A stretch of 24,014 nt of DNA from a virus, in the IMG/VR virus record IMGVR_UViG_3300035698_003736, positions 1-24,014 of that record; one strand, written 5' to 3'. Every line of letters begins with the position of its first letter. The first letter of the stretch is position 1. Positions 5,001 to 14,253 of the stretch are shown here, piece after piece. The translations under genes and the position numbers were made by a program. The notes beneath the pieces are model-generated. The model did no database searches. It was given only the letters and a program-made list of their open reading frames with translations, and was not told where the DNA came from.

Positions 5001-7353
5001 TGAAGTAAATACTTCTTTATCAGCAGAAACTTTTAATAGTTTTTCTGAAAATATAAAATATGAATTATCTGATGTATTAGATAAAATTATTCTTGTACAA
5101 AGAATGATAGATCCTAATAGAGAAAAAGCAATAGACAAAGAAAAAGATAATTTAGGCAGAGTAATAGTAGATATAACTAATCCACATATATTAGAAAATA
5201 TGGATTATTTTAGATTACCTGCTATACATTTTAAAGAATTTGGTAAATTTACTAACGCATATCCAAATCAGCATCCTAATTCTGATTACGTTAAATTTTG
5301 GAAACAAGAAACTAGGTATTGTATAGACGGTAAAGTAAGAAATAGTGATGGCGAGTGGGTAACTGGTTATCACTATTTCTATTTAAATTTTTCTCCAATA
5401 CAACTTACGGAAGATAAACTAGCTCCGTCACAGAAAAAAACATCTAAAAATACACAAGCTGACAGAGTACAAGATTTTCCTGCTATATGGGATGGCGATT
5501 ATCTTTATTATCATTATTTAGAGAAAGCTGAAAACAATGGAGAATACGGAACAGTTTTAAAGACTAGAGGTAGAGGATTCTCATTTAAAGGAGGATCAAT
5601 GACTGGTAGAAATATGGAATGTATAAAACAATCTAAAACTTTCTTAATGGCATCTGAAACTGAATATTTAAATAAAGATGGTATATGGAATAAATTTAAT
5701 GACGTACTAGATTTTTGTGCAGAGCATACAGAGTGGCCTACTGGTAGATTAAAGGATGATCAAAATAAAATGCATATCCGTTTAGGATATAAACATTCTG
5801 AAACTTCTAATCCTACTGGTGTAAAATCAGAAGCTTTTGGAGTAACACTAAAAGATGCTCCACAAAAAGCAAGGGGAAAAAGAGGTAAGTTAATACAATG
5901 GGAAGAGGCAGGTAAATTTCCTGGCTTGCTAAAAGCATGGTCTATTGCAAGAATGTCCTTAGAAGATGGACGATCTGTATTTGGATTGATGGTTGCTTTT
6001 GGTACAGGAGGAACTGTGGGAGCTGACTTTGAAGCATTAGAAAAGTTATTTTACAGCCCAAGAGGTTACAGGGTACATGCTTTACCAAATGTATTTGATA
6101 AAGTAGCTGGTAAAGGTGAATGTGCTTTCTTTTTTCCAGAGTATCTTAATAGAAAACATTGCTATGATAAAGACGGCAATTCTGATGTTATTAAAGCTCT
6201 TATAGAAATACTTGAAGATAGAGAGGACATTAGAAAAGGTACAGATGATCCAACTGCGTTAACTCAAGAGAAAGCAGATAGACCTATTACTCCCCAAGAA
6301 GCAGTAATGCGTACTGAGGGTAATAAATTTCCTGTAACTCAATTGAAAGATTATTTAGAAGATATAATGCCTACTATAGATGTATTTTGGGCAGAGCATT
6401 TATATGGTCAATTAATTCAAACAGGAGAAAGAGAAGTAGTATTAAAACAAGATGTAGGACACGTTATTAGAGAGTTCCCTATAAAAGATAAAACTAGAGT
6501 AGCTGGGGCAACTGAAATATTTGAGTTACCAAAGAAAGTAAAGAAATCAGATGGATCAGAATATACTCCTAGTGGTAGGTATATAGGAGGGATAGACACT
6601 TATGACGATGATACAGGAACGTCTTTAGGATCTATATTTATATTAGATTTATGGACTGATAGAATTGTAGCTGAATATACAGGACGACCTAATACAGCAG
6701 ATGACTTTTATGAAACATGCGCTAACTTGTTATTGTTTTATAGAGCAACTGCTAATTATGAAAATAATAAAAAAGGTCTTTTTGGATGGTTTAGAAATCA
6801 TCATTTACTTCATCTATTATGTGATACTCCTCAGATATTAAAAGACATGGACTTAGTTAAAGCGCAAGAAGCTTTTGGTAACAAAGCTAAAGGAACTAAC
6901 GCTACTTTGCCTATAAATAATTGGGCTTTAAATCTTCAAGTAGGGTGGATGAAAGGTAATGCATACACTGAAGAAGCTTTAGAACAAATAGAAGAATTAG
7001 ATGAAAGTGCCGATTTAAAAGAAATACTACTTCCTAAAAGATTAAGAACGATCAGAAGTGTACCTTACATTAAAGAATGTATAGCATTCAATGAAGATGG
7101 TAATTTTGACAGAATTTCTGCTATGGGAATGTTAATGATTTATAGAGAAGATAGGCAATTATATATAGGATCACACACTGGTCAAGAAGAAGATGATTTA
7201 ACAAATGATGAGTTCTTCAATAGAAACTACGAAGTTAGTAATGAAGCTGGAGAAAATTATTTTGATAGAACAGATTATTCTGACAAAAAATCAAATAATA
7301 TTTCTACTTTCGTAGACATTGATCAATTCAACTTAGAAGATTACTTAAACTAA
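4987..7353 (+). CDS. terL: Terminase large subunit (TerL), DNA-packaging ATPase and nuclease
   Basis: The 788-residue protein carries both terminase domains. ATPase: KTRGRGFSFKG (192-202) occupies the Walker A place, LIQWEEAG (302-309) is Walker B with the catalytic Glu, and VAFGTGG (336-342) fits the coupling motif. Nuclease (RNase H-like): D537 in GGIDTYDDDTG, E592 in ANYENN and D708 in NFDRISAMGM are the expected metal-binding acids. It powers DNA packaging through the portal and cuts the concatemer. Walker A lacks the usual GK[ST]. The length exceeds that of many TerL proteins but fits those I recall from crAss-like phages. ATG 4987 lies 14 bases inside the previous gene; an out-of-frame ATG at 5000 stops after two codons and is rejected. 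Order TerL-portal-scaffold-capsid is standard. Confidence 0.93.
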   Translation: MVCCNEVNTSLSAETFNSFSENIKYELSDVLDKIILVQRMIDPNREKAIDKEKDNLGRVIVDITNPHILENMDYFRLPAIHFKEFGKFTNAYPNQHPNSDYVKFWKQETRYCIDGKVRNSDGEWVTGYHYFYLNFSPIQLTEDKLAPSQKKTSKNTQADRVQDFPAIWDGDYLYYHYLEKAENNGEYGTVLKTRGRGFSFKGGSMTGRNMECIKQSKTFLMASETEYLNKDGIWNKFNDVLDFCAEHTEWPTGRLKDDQNKMHIRLGYKHSETSNPTGVKSEAFGVTLKDAPQKARGKRGKLIQWEEAGKFPGLLKAWSIARMSLEDGRSVFGLMVAFGTGGTVGADFEALEKLFYSPRGYRVHALPNVFDKVAGKGECAFFFPEYLNRKHCYDKDGNSDVIKALIEILEDREDIRKGTDDPTALTQEKADRPITPQEAVMRTEGNKFPVTQLKDYLEDIMPTIDVFWAEHLYGQLIQTGEREVVLKQDVGHVIREFPIKDKTRVAGATEIFELPKKVKKSDGSEYTPSGRYIGGIDTYDDDTGTSLGSIFILDLWTDRIVAEYTGRPNTADDFYETCANLLLFYRATANYENNKKGLFGWFRNHHLLHLLCDTPQILKDMDLVKAQEAFGNKAKGTNATLPINNWALNLQVGWMKGNAYTEEALEQIEELDESADLKEILLPKRLRTIRSVPYIKECIAFNEDGNFDRISAMGMLMIYREDRQLYIGSHTGQEEDDLTNDEFFNRNYEVSNEAGENYFDRTDYSDKKSNNISTFVDIDQFNLEDYLN

Positions 7354-7361
7354 ATTATAAG

Positions 7362-9782
7362 ATGCAATACTTTCCTAAACAAAAAATAAGCAATACCGCA
7401 AAAACCCTTGCTTGGGCAAAAGAATGTGGAGAAGCTGCTATAGGTTTATGTTCAGTAGAAAACCCTAGAATAAGAAGTTCTAGGAGAGATAAAATAATTA
7501 ATTTTAATTTAGCTAATGATATATTAGATGATAGAGATGTAAGAAGGATAGGTAATCCTTTTAATATTAAAGGACTTTCTTTCCCAGCTAAGATGCAGAA
7601 TTATCCTATTAGTATGCCTAAAATAGATCTACTAACGGGAGAAGAATCAAAAAGAAAGTTTGAAATAAATGTAGTCGCTTTATCAAGAGATGCTATTGAA
7701 GCTAAAAGTAAAAAGAAAATTGAATACGTAAGAGAAAGAATAACTCAGTTAATAAAACAAGATGGAGCTTTAAATGAAAACAAAGTTTCTAATGAATTAA
7801 GAAAGTTAATTGATTATGCTAATTATGAAATAAAAGACTTTAGGGAAATAGCAGGTAATTTAATACTGAATCATTATAAGAAAGAATTAAATTTTGATAA
7901 GACTTTTAATGATGGGATGCAAGAATTACTTCTTGTAGCAGAAGAAAGTTATTGTATTGATATAGAAGCTAATGAACCTATTTTAAGAAAATGTAACCCT
8001 TTAAGTTTAGAAAGTTATAGAACAGGTAACTCTCCTTGGTTACAAGATGCTGATATTATAAAAGAATGTGATTACTTGCCTATAGGAAAAGTTATTGACA
8101 GATATAATGATTACTTAAAACCTGGTGAAATAGATCAAATAGAAAGTAGAAATTTTTCAGAAGGTGGAGATAGTATTTTAAAAATAAGACCTGATAGTGA
8201 TTTTACTACTTTACCAAGAGATACTTTTGGGCCAACTGGTAATGCAGTGTTTGACTTTGGGGGAGGTGATTTATATAATCCAAATGGATTAGATGCAACT
8301 AATAGTTTTGGTACTTCTTTTGATATGGAAGGAAATATATTAGTAACAAGAGTAGTTTGGAGATCTATGCGTAAAGTAGGTTTTCTTACTTATTTTGATG
8401 AAGATGGTAGACCTCAAAAAGAAGTAGTAGATGAACGCTTTAAAGCAAATAGTAACTTAGGGCAAGTTGTTAGTTGGAGATGGATTAATGAATGGTGGGA
8501 AATTACTAAATTAGGAGCAGGTGAAGATGCTATATATATTAAAGCAAGACGTAGACCCGTTCAATTTAGAAAATCTGGAAACCCATCAATTTGCCATTCT
8601 GGCTACGTAGGCTTAGCATATAATATTAATACTAGCAAAGCTATAAGTTTATTAGATAGAATGAAGCCATTGCAGTATATGTATAACGTATTAATGTATA
8701 GGACAGAATTAGCTTTCGCTAAATCTCATGGTAAAATTATGAGACTTCCATTACATGAAATTCCAGATAAATGGAGTATAGATAAATACCTTGCATTTGC
8801 TTTTGGTCAAAACATAGCACCTTATGATGCATTTAAAGAAATTAAAAAAGGGCCAGCTACAGGTAAATTAGCAGGTAATATGCAACAAAATAACCATGTT
8901 ATTGATATGGAAATGAGTGCCTATATTCAACAACATGTAGACTTCATGATGTATATTAAAGAAGAGATAGGAGAAATAAGTGGAGTATCTAAATCTAGGC
9001 AAGGACAAATTCACCAAAGACAAGCTGTAGGAAATTCAAGAACTGAAATCACTCAATCAAGTCATATAACAGAAAGATGGTTTATGCTACATGATCTTGT
9101 TAAAAAGATGGTATATGAAACTTTCTTAGATACTGCTATAGTAGCTTTAAAAGATAATAAACATAAAGCACAGATTATATTAGGTGAATTTATGGAAGAG
9201 AATATTGATCTTACCATGAATGGTCTTACTCAATGTGAATTAGGACTAGCAACTTCCAACGCTACTGATGATATGGAATTATTACAAATGTTGAAGGAAA
9301 CTAGTAGAGAAGCAGTAGCTGCAAAGCAAATAGATTTTATAGAATTAACTCATATATATGGATCTAAAAGTATATCTGAAATTACTCGTAAATTAGAATC
9401 TAGCCACCAAGCTAAAATAGCAAGGGAACAAGCTCAAGCTGATGATCAGAATGAAACTATTAAAGCAGTTAGTCAAGCTGAAACAGAATGGGAAAAAGAG
9501 AAGCATTATAGTGAACAAGAGTTAAAGAAATATCAAATAGATTATGATAATCTAATAAAAGAAAAAGCTCTTTTAGCCAATTCAGATCAAGAAAATGGAT
9601 TAATGGAAAGAACTGTTACTTTAGAAACTCTTAAACAAAATCATAGAAAAATAGAAGATGCTTATAATGTTAATATGAAAAAAATAACATTAGATAAAGA
9701 AAAATTAGACGAAACAATAAGATCTAATAAAAGTAAGGAACAAATAGCTAAGATGAAACCCAAAGCAATCACAAGTAAGTAA
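7362..9782 (+). CDS. Portal protein
   Basis: The 806-residue protein follows TerL by eight bases, the usual portal position and about the size of crAss-like portals. The N-terminus (WAKECGEAAI, then PRIRSSRRDKIINFNLANDIL at about 36-55, then NPF and FPAKMQNYPISMPKIDLLTGEE at 65-95) follows the pattern I know from Bacteroidota phage portals ('R.sR..k..Ny.L.ngil', 'f....P.l..LiGEE'). The middle holds a mixed clip/stem-like region, and GVSKSRQGQIHQRQAVGN near 547-564 looks like a conserved portal stem segment. From about residue 680 to the end it is a long charged coiled coil, probably the internal barrel or crown. The protein forms the twelve-fold DNA channel at one capsid vertex and docks TerL. 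It has an A-rich leader with no Shine-Dalgarno sequence. Confidence 0.88.
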   Translation: MQYFPKQKISNTAKTLAWAKECGEAAIGLCSVENPRIRSSRRDKIINFNLANDILDDRDVRRIGNPFNIKGLSFPAKMQNYPISMPKIDLLTGEESKRKFEINVVALSRDAIEAKSKKKIEYVRERITQLIKQDGALNENKVSNELRKLIDYANYEIKDFREIAGNLILNHYKKELNFDKTFNDGMQELLLVAEESYCIDIEANEPILRKCNPLSLESYRTGNSPWLQDADIIKECDYLPIGKVIDRYNDYLKPGEIDQIESRNFSEGGDSILKIRPDSDFTTLPRDTFGPTGNAVFDFGGGDLYNPNGLDATNSFGTSFDMEGNILVTRVVWRSMRKVGFLTYFDEDGRPQKEVVDERFKANSNLGQVVSWRWINEWWEITKLGAGEDAIYIKARRRPVQFRKSGNPSICHSGYVGLAYNINTSKAISLLDRMKPLQYMYNVLMYRTELAFAKSHGKIMRLPLHEIPDKWSIDKYLAFAFGQNIAPYDAFKEIKKGPATGKLAGNMQQNNHVIDMEMSAYIQQHVDFMMYIKEEIGEISGVSKSRQGQIHQRQAVGNSRTEITQSSHITERWFMLHDLVKKMVYETFLDTAIVALKDNKHKAQIILGEFMEENIDLTMNGLTQCELGLATSNATDDMELLQMLKETSREAVAAKQIDFIELTHIYGSKSISEITRKLESSHQAKIAREQAQADDQNETIKAVSQAETEWEKEKHYSEQELKKYQIDYDNLIKEKALLANSDQENGLMERTVTLETLKQNHRKIEDAYNVNMKKITLDKEKLDETIRSNKSKEQIAKMKPKAITSK

Positions 9783-9830
9783 ACATATTAGTAATGGATT
9801 TTATTAATTTAGATGATTTTTCTTGCCAGT

Positions 9831-9846
9831 AATAAATTAATTTATT
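9831..9846. repeat. AT-rich 16-base perfect palindrome between portal and scaffold genes
   Basis: AATAAATTAATTTATT reads the same on both strands, inside the 89-base gap 9783-9871. It may be a weak terminator arm or an operator, or chance in very AT-rich DNA. The same gap ends in the A-rich leader TTGTACTTAAACTAAATAAA directly before ATG 9872. A 12-codon ATG frame at 9794 seems too short to call. Confidence 0.3.
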
Positions 9847-9871
9847 AAAATTGTACTTAAACTAAATAAAA

Positions 9872-11035
9872 ATGCCAAGCGAATTTGACATGTTTTCTTT
9901 TGATGATGAAGATAATGGGGTTAATAACCTAGATTCTTCTACTAGTAATATAGTTAAAACAGTAGGAGATGATCCTAATGTACAAAAAGTAGAAAATGCT
10001 CCAAAGAAAATAGAAGAAACCGATAATAATACAGAAGCTACAGAAGATGTTTCTTTTCAGCTTTTCGATCTTGATGATGAGAATATAGAGTACAAATTAA
10101 ATACTGCTCAAGGAAATCAACAAGATGCACCTAAAATAAATGACAAAGTACTTCAAGCTCTTATTAAAGATTTAGTAGAAGAAGGAGTACTTGATGCAGA
10201 TGATGATGCTGTTGCTGCTATTAAATCTACTGATGATATTAAATCTTTAATGCAAAAAAACATTGCAAGTAAAGAACTTTCAGATTTAAATGATGATCAA
10301 AAACAATATTTAGAATTATTAAGAGCAGGAGTATCTGATGCAGTTGCAAAGCAGTATCAAAGTAATGTATCTAATCTTAATAATGTTACTGATCAAGAAC
10401 TGGAAACTGAAGAAGTTGCAGAATTGCTTTATAAAACTCTTTTAAAAGTAAAAGGTTTTGATGAAGTAAAAATTGGTAAATACGTTGAAAGAGCTAGGGA
10501 AACAAATACTTTAATTGAAGAAGGTAAAGATTCTTTAGCTGAGTTAAAAACAATAGAGAACGTAAATATTACTAAACAAAAAGAACAAGTTTCTGCTGAT
10601 AAAGTAGAGAAGCAAAAAAGAATTAATGAAGATTTAGTTAAAGTAAAAAATACTTTAGAAACTAAGAATCTTGAATTAATTCCTGGAATTAAAGTAACTG
10701 ATATAGAAAAAAAGCAATTGCTTAAAAACTTAACTCAGCCTGTATCACAAGATGCTTCAGGAAGAAAGTTAGACTTTGTTCAAGAGCTTTCTAAAAAAGA
10801 CCCAGTTAATTTTAAACTTAAACTACATTATTTAGCTTTAAAAGGATTTTTTGACACTAAGAGTGACTTATCATTTTTAGGAAATATAAATAACTCTAGG
10901 AAAGTAAATAACTTAGAAAAGGTATTAGCTAGTAGCAGCGATGGTGGTTTCTCTAGTGGCGGTTACAATGTTAATAACAATAACGATCCAGTATTGCCTA
11001 TGCAAGATATTCTGGATGGTATAAGAAATATGTAA
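9872..11035 (+). CDS. Probable scaffolding protein (387 aa)
   Basis: It lies between portal and capsid genes, the standard place for a scaffold or capsid protease. The N-terminal 90 residues are highly acidic and low-complexity (FDMFSFDDEDNG, many Asp/Glu/Asn) and probably disordered. Residues 90-160 contain VLQALIKDLVEEGVLDADDD, helical. Residues 170-275 are charged heptad-like helix (KTIENVNITKQKEQV, then KVEKQKRINEDLVKVKN), predicting a coiled coil. The end is Gly/Ser/Asn-rich followed by a short hydrophobic-acidic helix (LPMQDILDGIRNM), like capsid-binding tails of scaffolds. No Ser-His-Asp or other protease signature is seen. The role is inferred from position, acidity and helical make-up. 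It would direct prohead assembly and then leave or be cleaved. Confidence 0.65.
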   Translation: MPSEFDMFSFDDEDNGVNNLDSSTSNIVKTVGDDPNVQKVENAPKKIEETDNNTEATEDVSFQLFDLDDENIEYKLNTAQGNQQDAPKINDKVLQALIKDLVEEGVLDADDDAVAAIKSTDDIKSLMQKNIASKELSDLNDDQKQYLELLRAGVSDAVAKQYQSNVSNLNNVTDQELETEEVAELLYKTLLKVKGFDEVKIGKYVERARETNTLIEEGKDSLAELKTIENVNITKQKEQVSADKVEKQKRINEDLVKVKNTLETKNLELIPGIKVTDIEKKQLLKNLTQPVSQDASGRKLDFVQELSKKDPVNFKLKLHYLALKGFFDTKSDLSFLGNINNSRKVNNLEKVLASSSDGGFSSGGYNVNNNNDPVLPMQDILDGIRNM

Positions 11036-11050
11036 CCCCTTATAATAAAT

Positions 11051-11079
11051 ATATATAAACTTAAACAAAAACTAAAACA
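11051..11079 (+). promoter_or_regulatory. A-rich leader of the capsid gene, shared late motif
   Basis: The gap 11036-11079 contains ATATATAAACTTAAAC and then ACTAAAACAA running into ATG 11080. Related strings precede other virion genes: TTGTACTTAAACTAAATAAA (9851-9870), ATATAACTAAAACAA (15546-15560) and ACATATAACTTAAAAAA (16838-16854). It may be a late promoter element, a Bacteroidota-style A-rich translation enhancer, or both. No Shine-Dalgarno sequence is present. Confidence 0.35.
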
Positions 11080-12552
11080 ATGAACAAACTATCACCGTTA
11101 CAAATGACTGAAGCTATTAGCTGGTCTGGTATGGGAACAAAAGCCCACCTTAATAAAATCTATGCTACATCTCCTCAGATAGCTAGTAAGATAATTACTA
11201 AAATCTATGCCGCTAACTTTGGTATGACTACTGACGCTTATATGAGCGAAACAGGCGCAGTACTTACTTTGGACTCGGATGATGATTACACTTGGAGACT
11301 TATGGGTTCCTCTAAAAAGAATCTACCTCTTGTAGAAGCTCGTATTAATGGTTCTCCTATTACACCTATTTCGCGTTGTGGACAGAACCATGGTGAATTT
11401 GAGCTTGTATTTAGTGAGTTTTATTTTCATGACCAGCAATTAATTGTAGGACATAAAAATGAAATTTACTCTATGCAAATTTTATCTGACCCAATTAAAG
11501 AGGGAACTAATTTTGTATATCGTTTAAGGTTGCTTACAGGAGATCAGACACTATTTGTTCCTTTTGAAGAATTAGTAGCTGGTAAAAGGTTTAGTAAAGA
11601 TTGGACACCTGTTGAGCAAACACTGTCTAAAAAAGGTAGCCCTGTTGACTTTACTTCATCTTACGATATGCGTAATGCATTCACTATGATTCGTAAAGAA
11701 CAAACTTACCCCGGTAATACTAAAAACCGACCTATTGGTACTGCACTTAAAGATTCAAAAGGTAATAAGTTTATTTTGTGGGAGCAATATGTTTCTTATG
11801 AATTAACTCAACAATTGAACCAAGAAAAGAATCATGCTTTAGTTTTTGCTACAGCTAACCGTTCACAAGATGGTACTTACAAAAATCAAGGTCTTTCTGG
11901 TAACATGGTTGTTCAAGGTGCTGGCTTACGTCAACAATCTGAATGTTCAAATACTGAATTTTACACAGACTTCAATATTGACTTACCTACTAATATGCTA
12001 GTAGATCTTTCTGAAGGTAAACTGACTTCAGATAAGCGAAAGTTTATCATGAAAACAGGAGAAAGAGGAATGATTAAATTCCATAAAGCATTAGAAGATA
12101 AAGTACATTTGTACACTCCTAATGAAGATAGTTCACGTTTATATGGCGTAGCTAAATCTGGAGTTGAAATGGGTAAAGGTTATGGTGGACAGTTTATAGA
12201 ATATAAAGGGCCAAATGGTGTAGTTATTTCTATTGAAGCTGATTCAAGTTATGACAACAGAGTTCGTAACAAAATCTACCACTTTGGTGGAGGAGTTGCT
12301 GAGTCTCACCGATTTGACTTGTTTGATATTGGAACTACAAATGCTGAACCTAATGTTCGTAAAGTAGTACCAAAAGGTTTAGAGTTATTTATGGGAATTA
12401 TTCCTGGTTTGAGAGATCCAAGAGATGCCAGTGATAATAAAATTATGGCCACTGGTGTAGATGGTTGGACAGAACACAAAGGTTGTTATATTTCAGGTAT
12501 GATAACTGACCCAACTAAAACAGCATCTTTAATTCCTGATGTGTTATCTTAA
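11080..12552 (+). CDS. Probable major capsid protein (HK97-type)
   Basis: It follows the scaffold candidate and has the size (490 residues) I expect for crAss-like and related capsid proteins. The N-terminus (GTKAHLNKIYATSPQIASKI) and LDSDDDYTWRLMGSSKKNLP with LVEARI (about 65-90) match the pattern I recall from capsid proteins of Bacteroidota phages. MKTGERGMIKFHKALED (near 324-340) resembles the G-x-x-G and long helix of the HK97 fold. Arginine codon choice differs sharply from the neighbours: by my reading 13 of 20 Arg codons are CGT/CGA, where TerL uses almost only AGA, as expected of a very highly expressed gene. The A-rich leader fits too. An alternative abundant virion protein cannot be excluded without a structure search. 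Confidence 0.75.
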   Translation: MNKLSPLQMTEAISWSGMGTKAHLNKIYATSPQIASKIITKIYAANFGMTTDAYMSETGAVLTLDSDDDYTWRLMGSSKKNLPLVEARINGSPITPISRCGQNHGEFELVFSEFYFHDQQLIVGHKNEIYSMQILSDPIKEGTNFVYRLRLLTGDQTLFVPFEELVAGKRFSKDWTPVEQTLSKKGSPVDFTSSYDMRNAFTMIRKEQTYPGNTKNRPIGTALKDSKGNKFILWEQYVSYELTQQLNQEKNHALVFATANRSQDGTYKNQGLSGNMVVQGAGLRQQSECSNTEFYTDFNIDLPTNMLVDLSEGKLTSDKRKFIMKTGERGMIKFHKALEDKVHLYTPNEDSSRLYGVAKSGVEMGKGYGGQFIEYKGPNGVVISIEADSSYDNRVRNKIYHFGGGVAESHRFDLFDIGTTNAEPNVRKVVPKGLELFMGIIPGLRDPRDASDNKIMATGVDGWTEHKGCYISGMITDPTKTASLIPDVLS

Positions 12553-12567
12553 TTAATTAAACAAATA

Positions 12568-13464
12568 ATGACTGAAATAAAATCACAGTTATCCCCCGTT
12601 CAAAGAAAGGACGGGGGTTATACTCCCCCAAATGTTACTTATAAAGTTTCTCCTATTTTAAGAGCTAGAAAAGGAGTACCTGTAAGCCATGAAACTAATT
12701 TCTTATTTGAAGATAGTACCAATTCTTTTGGTCTACCTGTATTAGAAGACCGAGTAAGACTTAGACGAGTTAATCCTTTTAAGAGTGAAGAGGAACAAAA
12801 ATGGATCGAAGCCAAATTAGGAGAAGATTTAAATATTAATAAAACAGAAAATAACTTCTTTGCTAATTATAGAGTTATTATAGGATCATCAGGTGTTCCT
12901 TATAATTTAAGTGATCCTAATGATTTATTAGCTGTTAGAGTATTAGAAGCTAATATTGACAAAATATGTACAGATCCTAAGTTATCTATAAAAGATATGA
13001 AAATTACATATCTTTATACTTTAGGGCTAGAATCAGAAGAGTTTGATATGACCTTACAAGAAGCTGATGTAGAAGAAGGTAATATGGCATTTTGGAGTAA
13101 GTTTAAAATGGATACTAATGCTTTAAGAGCTGTTTTATCTTTACTAAATACATACGCTCCTCAAACATCTAATTTAAAATTCTTGCAAAAAGAAGTTTAT
13201 CAATTAATGAAAGCAGATCCATTTAGCTTTTATCAAATGGTAAATGATCCTGATAAAAAATATAAAATACTGTATGATCAGGCTTTAGAAAGTCGTAGTG
13301 TATACCATACTAAAGATGGTTACGTTATTAAAGGCCAAACTATTCCTATTGCACAAAGTAAGATGGAACTTATTAACTTCTTTAAATCTGATAAATATTC
13401 AGAAGATGTTAATAAAATAAAAGCGTATACTAAAGAATATTACGACTCTGTTCATAAAGAATAA
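12568..13464 (+). CDS. Virion protein after the capsid gene, head-completion candidate (298 aa)
   Basis: ATG 12568 follows the capsid stop by 15 bases. Segments NPFKSEEEQKWIEAKLG, NINKTENNFFANYRVIIG and LSDPNDLLAVRVLEANIDKI (about 67-133) follow a layout I recall from structural proteins next to the capsid in Bacteroidota phages ('LdlsdP.dyi.y.vLkankd.iaps'). Residues 160-250 are helical. There is no membrane segment and no enzymatic motif. It is probably a minor head or internal protein, from position. Codons 9-21 carry a C5/G5/C5 hairpin element that is striking in this AT-rich DNA. The next gene starts three bases after its stop. Confidence 0.6.
   Translation: MTEIKSQLSPVQRKDGGYTPPNVTYKVSPILRARKGVPVSHETNFLFEDSTNSFGLPVLEDRVRLRRVNPFKSEEEQKWIEAKLGEDLNINKTENNFFANYRVIIGSSGVPYNLSDPNDLLAVRVLEANIDKICTDPKLSIKDMKITYLYTLGLESEEFDMTLQEADVEEGNMAFWSKFKMDTNALRAVLSLLNTYAPQTSNLKFLQKEVYQLMKADPFSFYQMVNDPDKKYKILYDQALESRSVYHTKDGYVIKGQTIPIAQSKMELINFFKSDKYSEDVNKIKAYTKEYYDSVHKE
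12593..12629 (+). other. C5-G5-C5 hairpin, potentially switchable, in early codons
   Basis: CCCCCGTTC (12593-12601) pairs with GGACGGGGG (12609-12617) around the loop AAAGAAA (nine pairs, one of them T-G). A second C5 run (12625-12629) could instead pair with the same G5 across a seven-base loop, giving two exclusive structures. It begins 25 bases after ATG 12568. Runs of five C or G are very rare elsewhere in the window. No T-run follows, so it is not a standard terminator. Confidence 0.45.
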
Positions 13465-13467
13465 GAT

Positions 13468-14223
13468 ATGACTGCTAATGAAATGATGTCTGAATTAGAA
13501 AAGCAATTAGATGCAGCTGGATCTGATGATGCTCCTTATATTCCAGATGAACAAGGTTCTACATTTATTAATGATGCTATAACTTCCTTAATTAAAAAAG
13601 TGATTTTTGAAGGTGTAGAAGCAAATGAATATAATAGAGGATTTATTGCTCCTTTAAAAAGAAATAGTGGAACTAGTAATTTTGTTAGTACTAAAGTAAC
13701 ATCTAATTTATTGACTCAAGCTCATGATCATGGCGAAATGTGGACACTCCCTGATAATCTTTATTACATATTACAAGAAGATTGTCTTATAGATAAAAGG
13801 GATTGTTTTACAGGAGAGTTAGCTACCTTAAACATTTTACCAGTTTCAGAAGATTATTATAACTTAAATATAAAGAATTTTGAAAAGAAACCATATTTTA
13901 ATGGTGCTGATCGAGATGGTTTAATTTGGAGACTTTACTACAACAATAATATTTCAGAAACACCTTCATTTATTAATAATAAAATTTCTGAACTTATATC
14001 AGATAAAACTTTTAATATTACTCAATATAATTTTAGATATTTGATCAAGCCTAGAAATGTTGTAATTAATAGAGATAACCCTGCATTACAAGGCAATTCT
14101 GAAATATGGGATCAGTTCCATTTCGATATTGTAAATAGAGCAACTTTAATTGCAATAGATAATTTAAGGTTAGTAAATAGATTTCAAACCAAAGGAACTT
14201 TAAACGCACAACAAAATCTTTAA
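13468..14223 (+). CDS. Head-tail connector-type virion protein (251 aa)
   Basis: The layout fits a family I recall just after the capsid genes of Bacteroidota phages: an N-terminal helical start (MTANEMMSELEKQLDA), a helix that binds neighbours (FINDAITSLIKKVIFEGVEA), a strand with LPDNLYYILQEDCLID (94-109), LPVSEDYYNLNIKNFEKKPY (128-147), and YNFRYLIKPRNVVINRD followed by IWDQFHFDIVNRATLIAI near the end. In related proteins these read 'P.dv..i..E', 'PVthDey.r...NPfk.P', 'Y..rYikrP.piiL' and 'H..IV..A..la'. This suggests a ring or adaptor protein below the portal; the exact ring is unclear. It is preceded by a three-base gap and followed by a 30-base A/T-rich leader. Confidence 0.65.
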   Translation: MTANEMMSELEKQLDAAGSDDAPYIPDEQGSTFINDAITSLIKKVIFEGVEANEYNRGFIAPLKRNSGTSNFVSTKVTSNLLTQAHDHGEMWTLPDNLYYILQEDCLIDKRDCFTGELATLNILPVSEDYYNLNIKNFEKKPYFNGADRDGLIWRLYYNNNISETPSFINNKISELISDKTFNITQYNFRYLIKPRNVVINRDNPALQGNSEIWDQFHFDIVNRATLIAIDNLRLVNRFQTKGTLNAQQNL

Positions 14224-14253
14224 CAAACAATATAACCTTATAAAACTTATATT

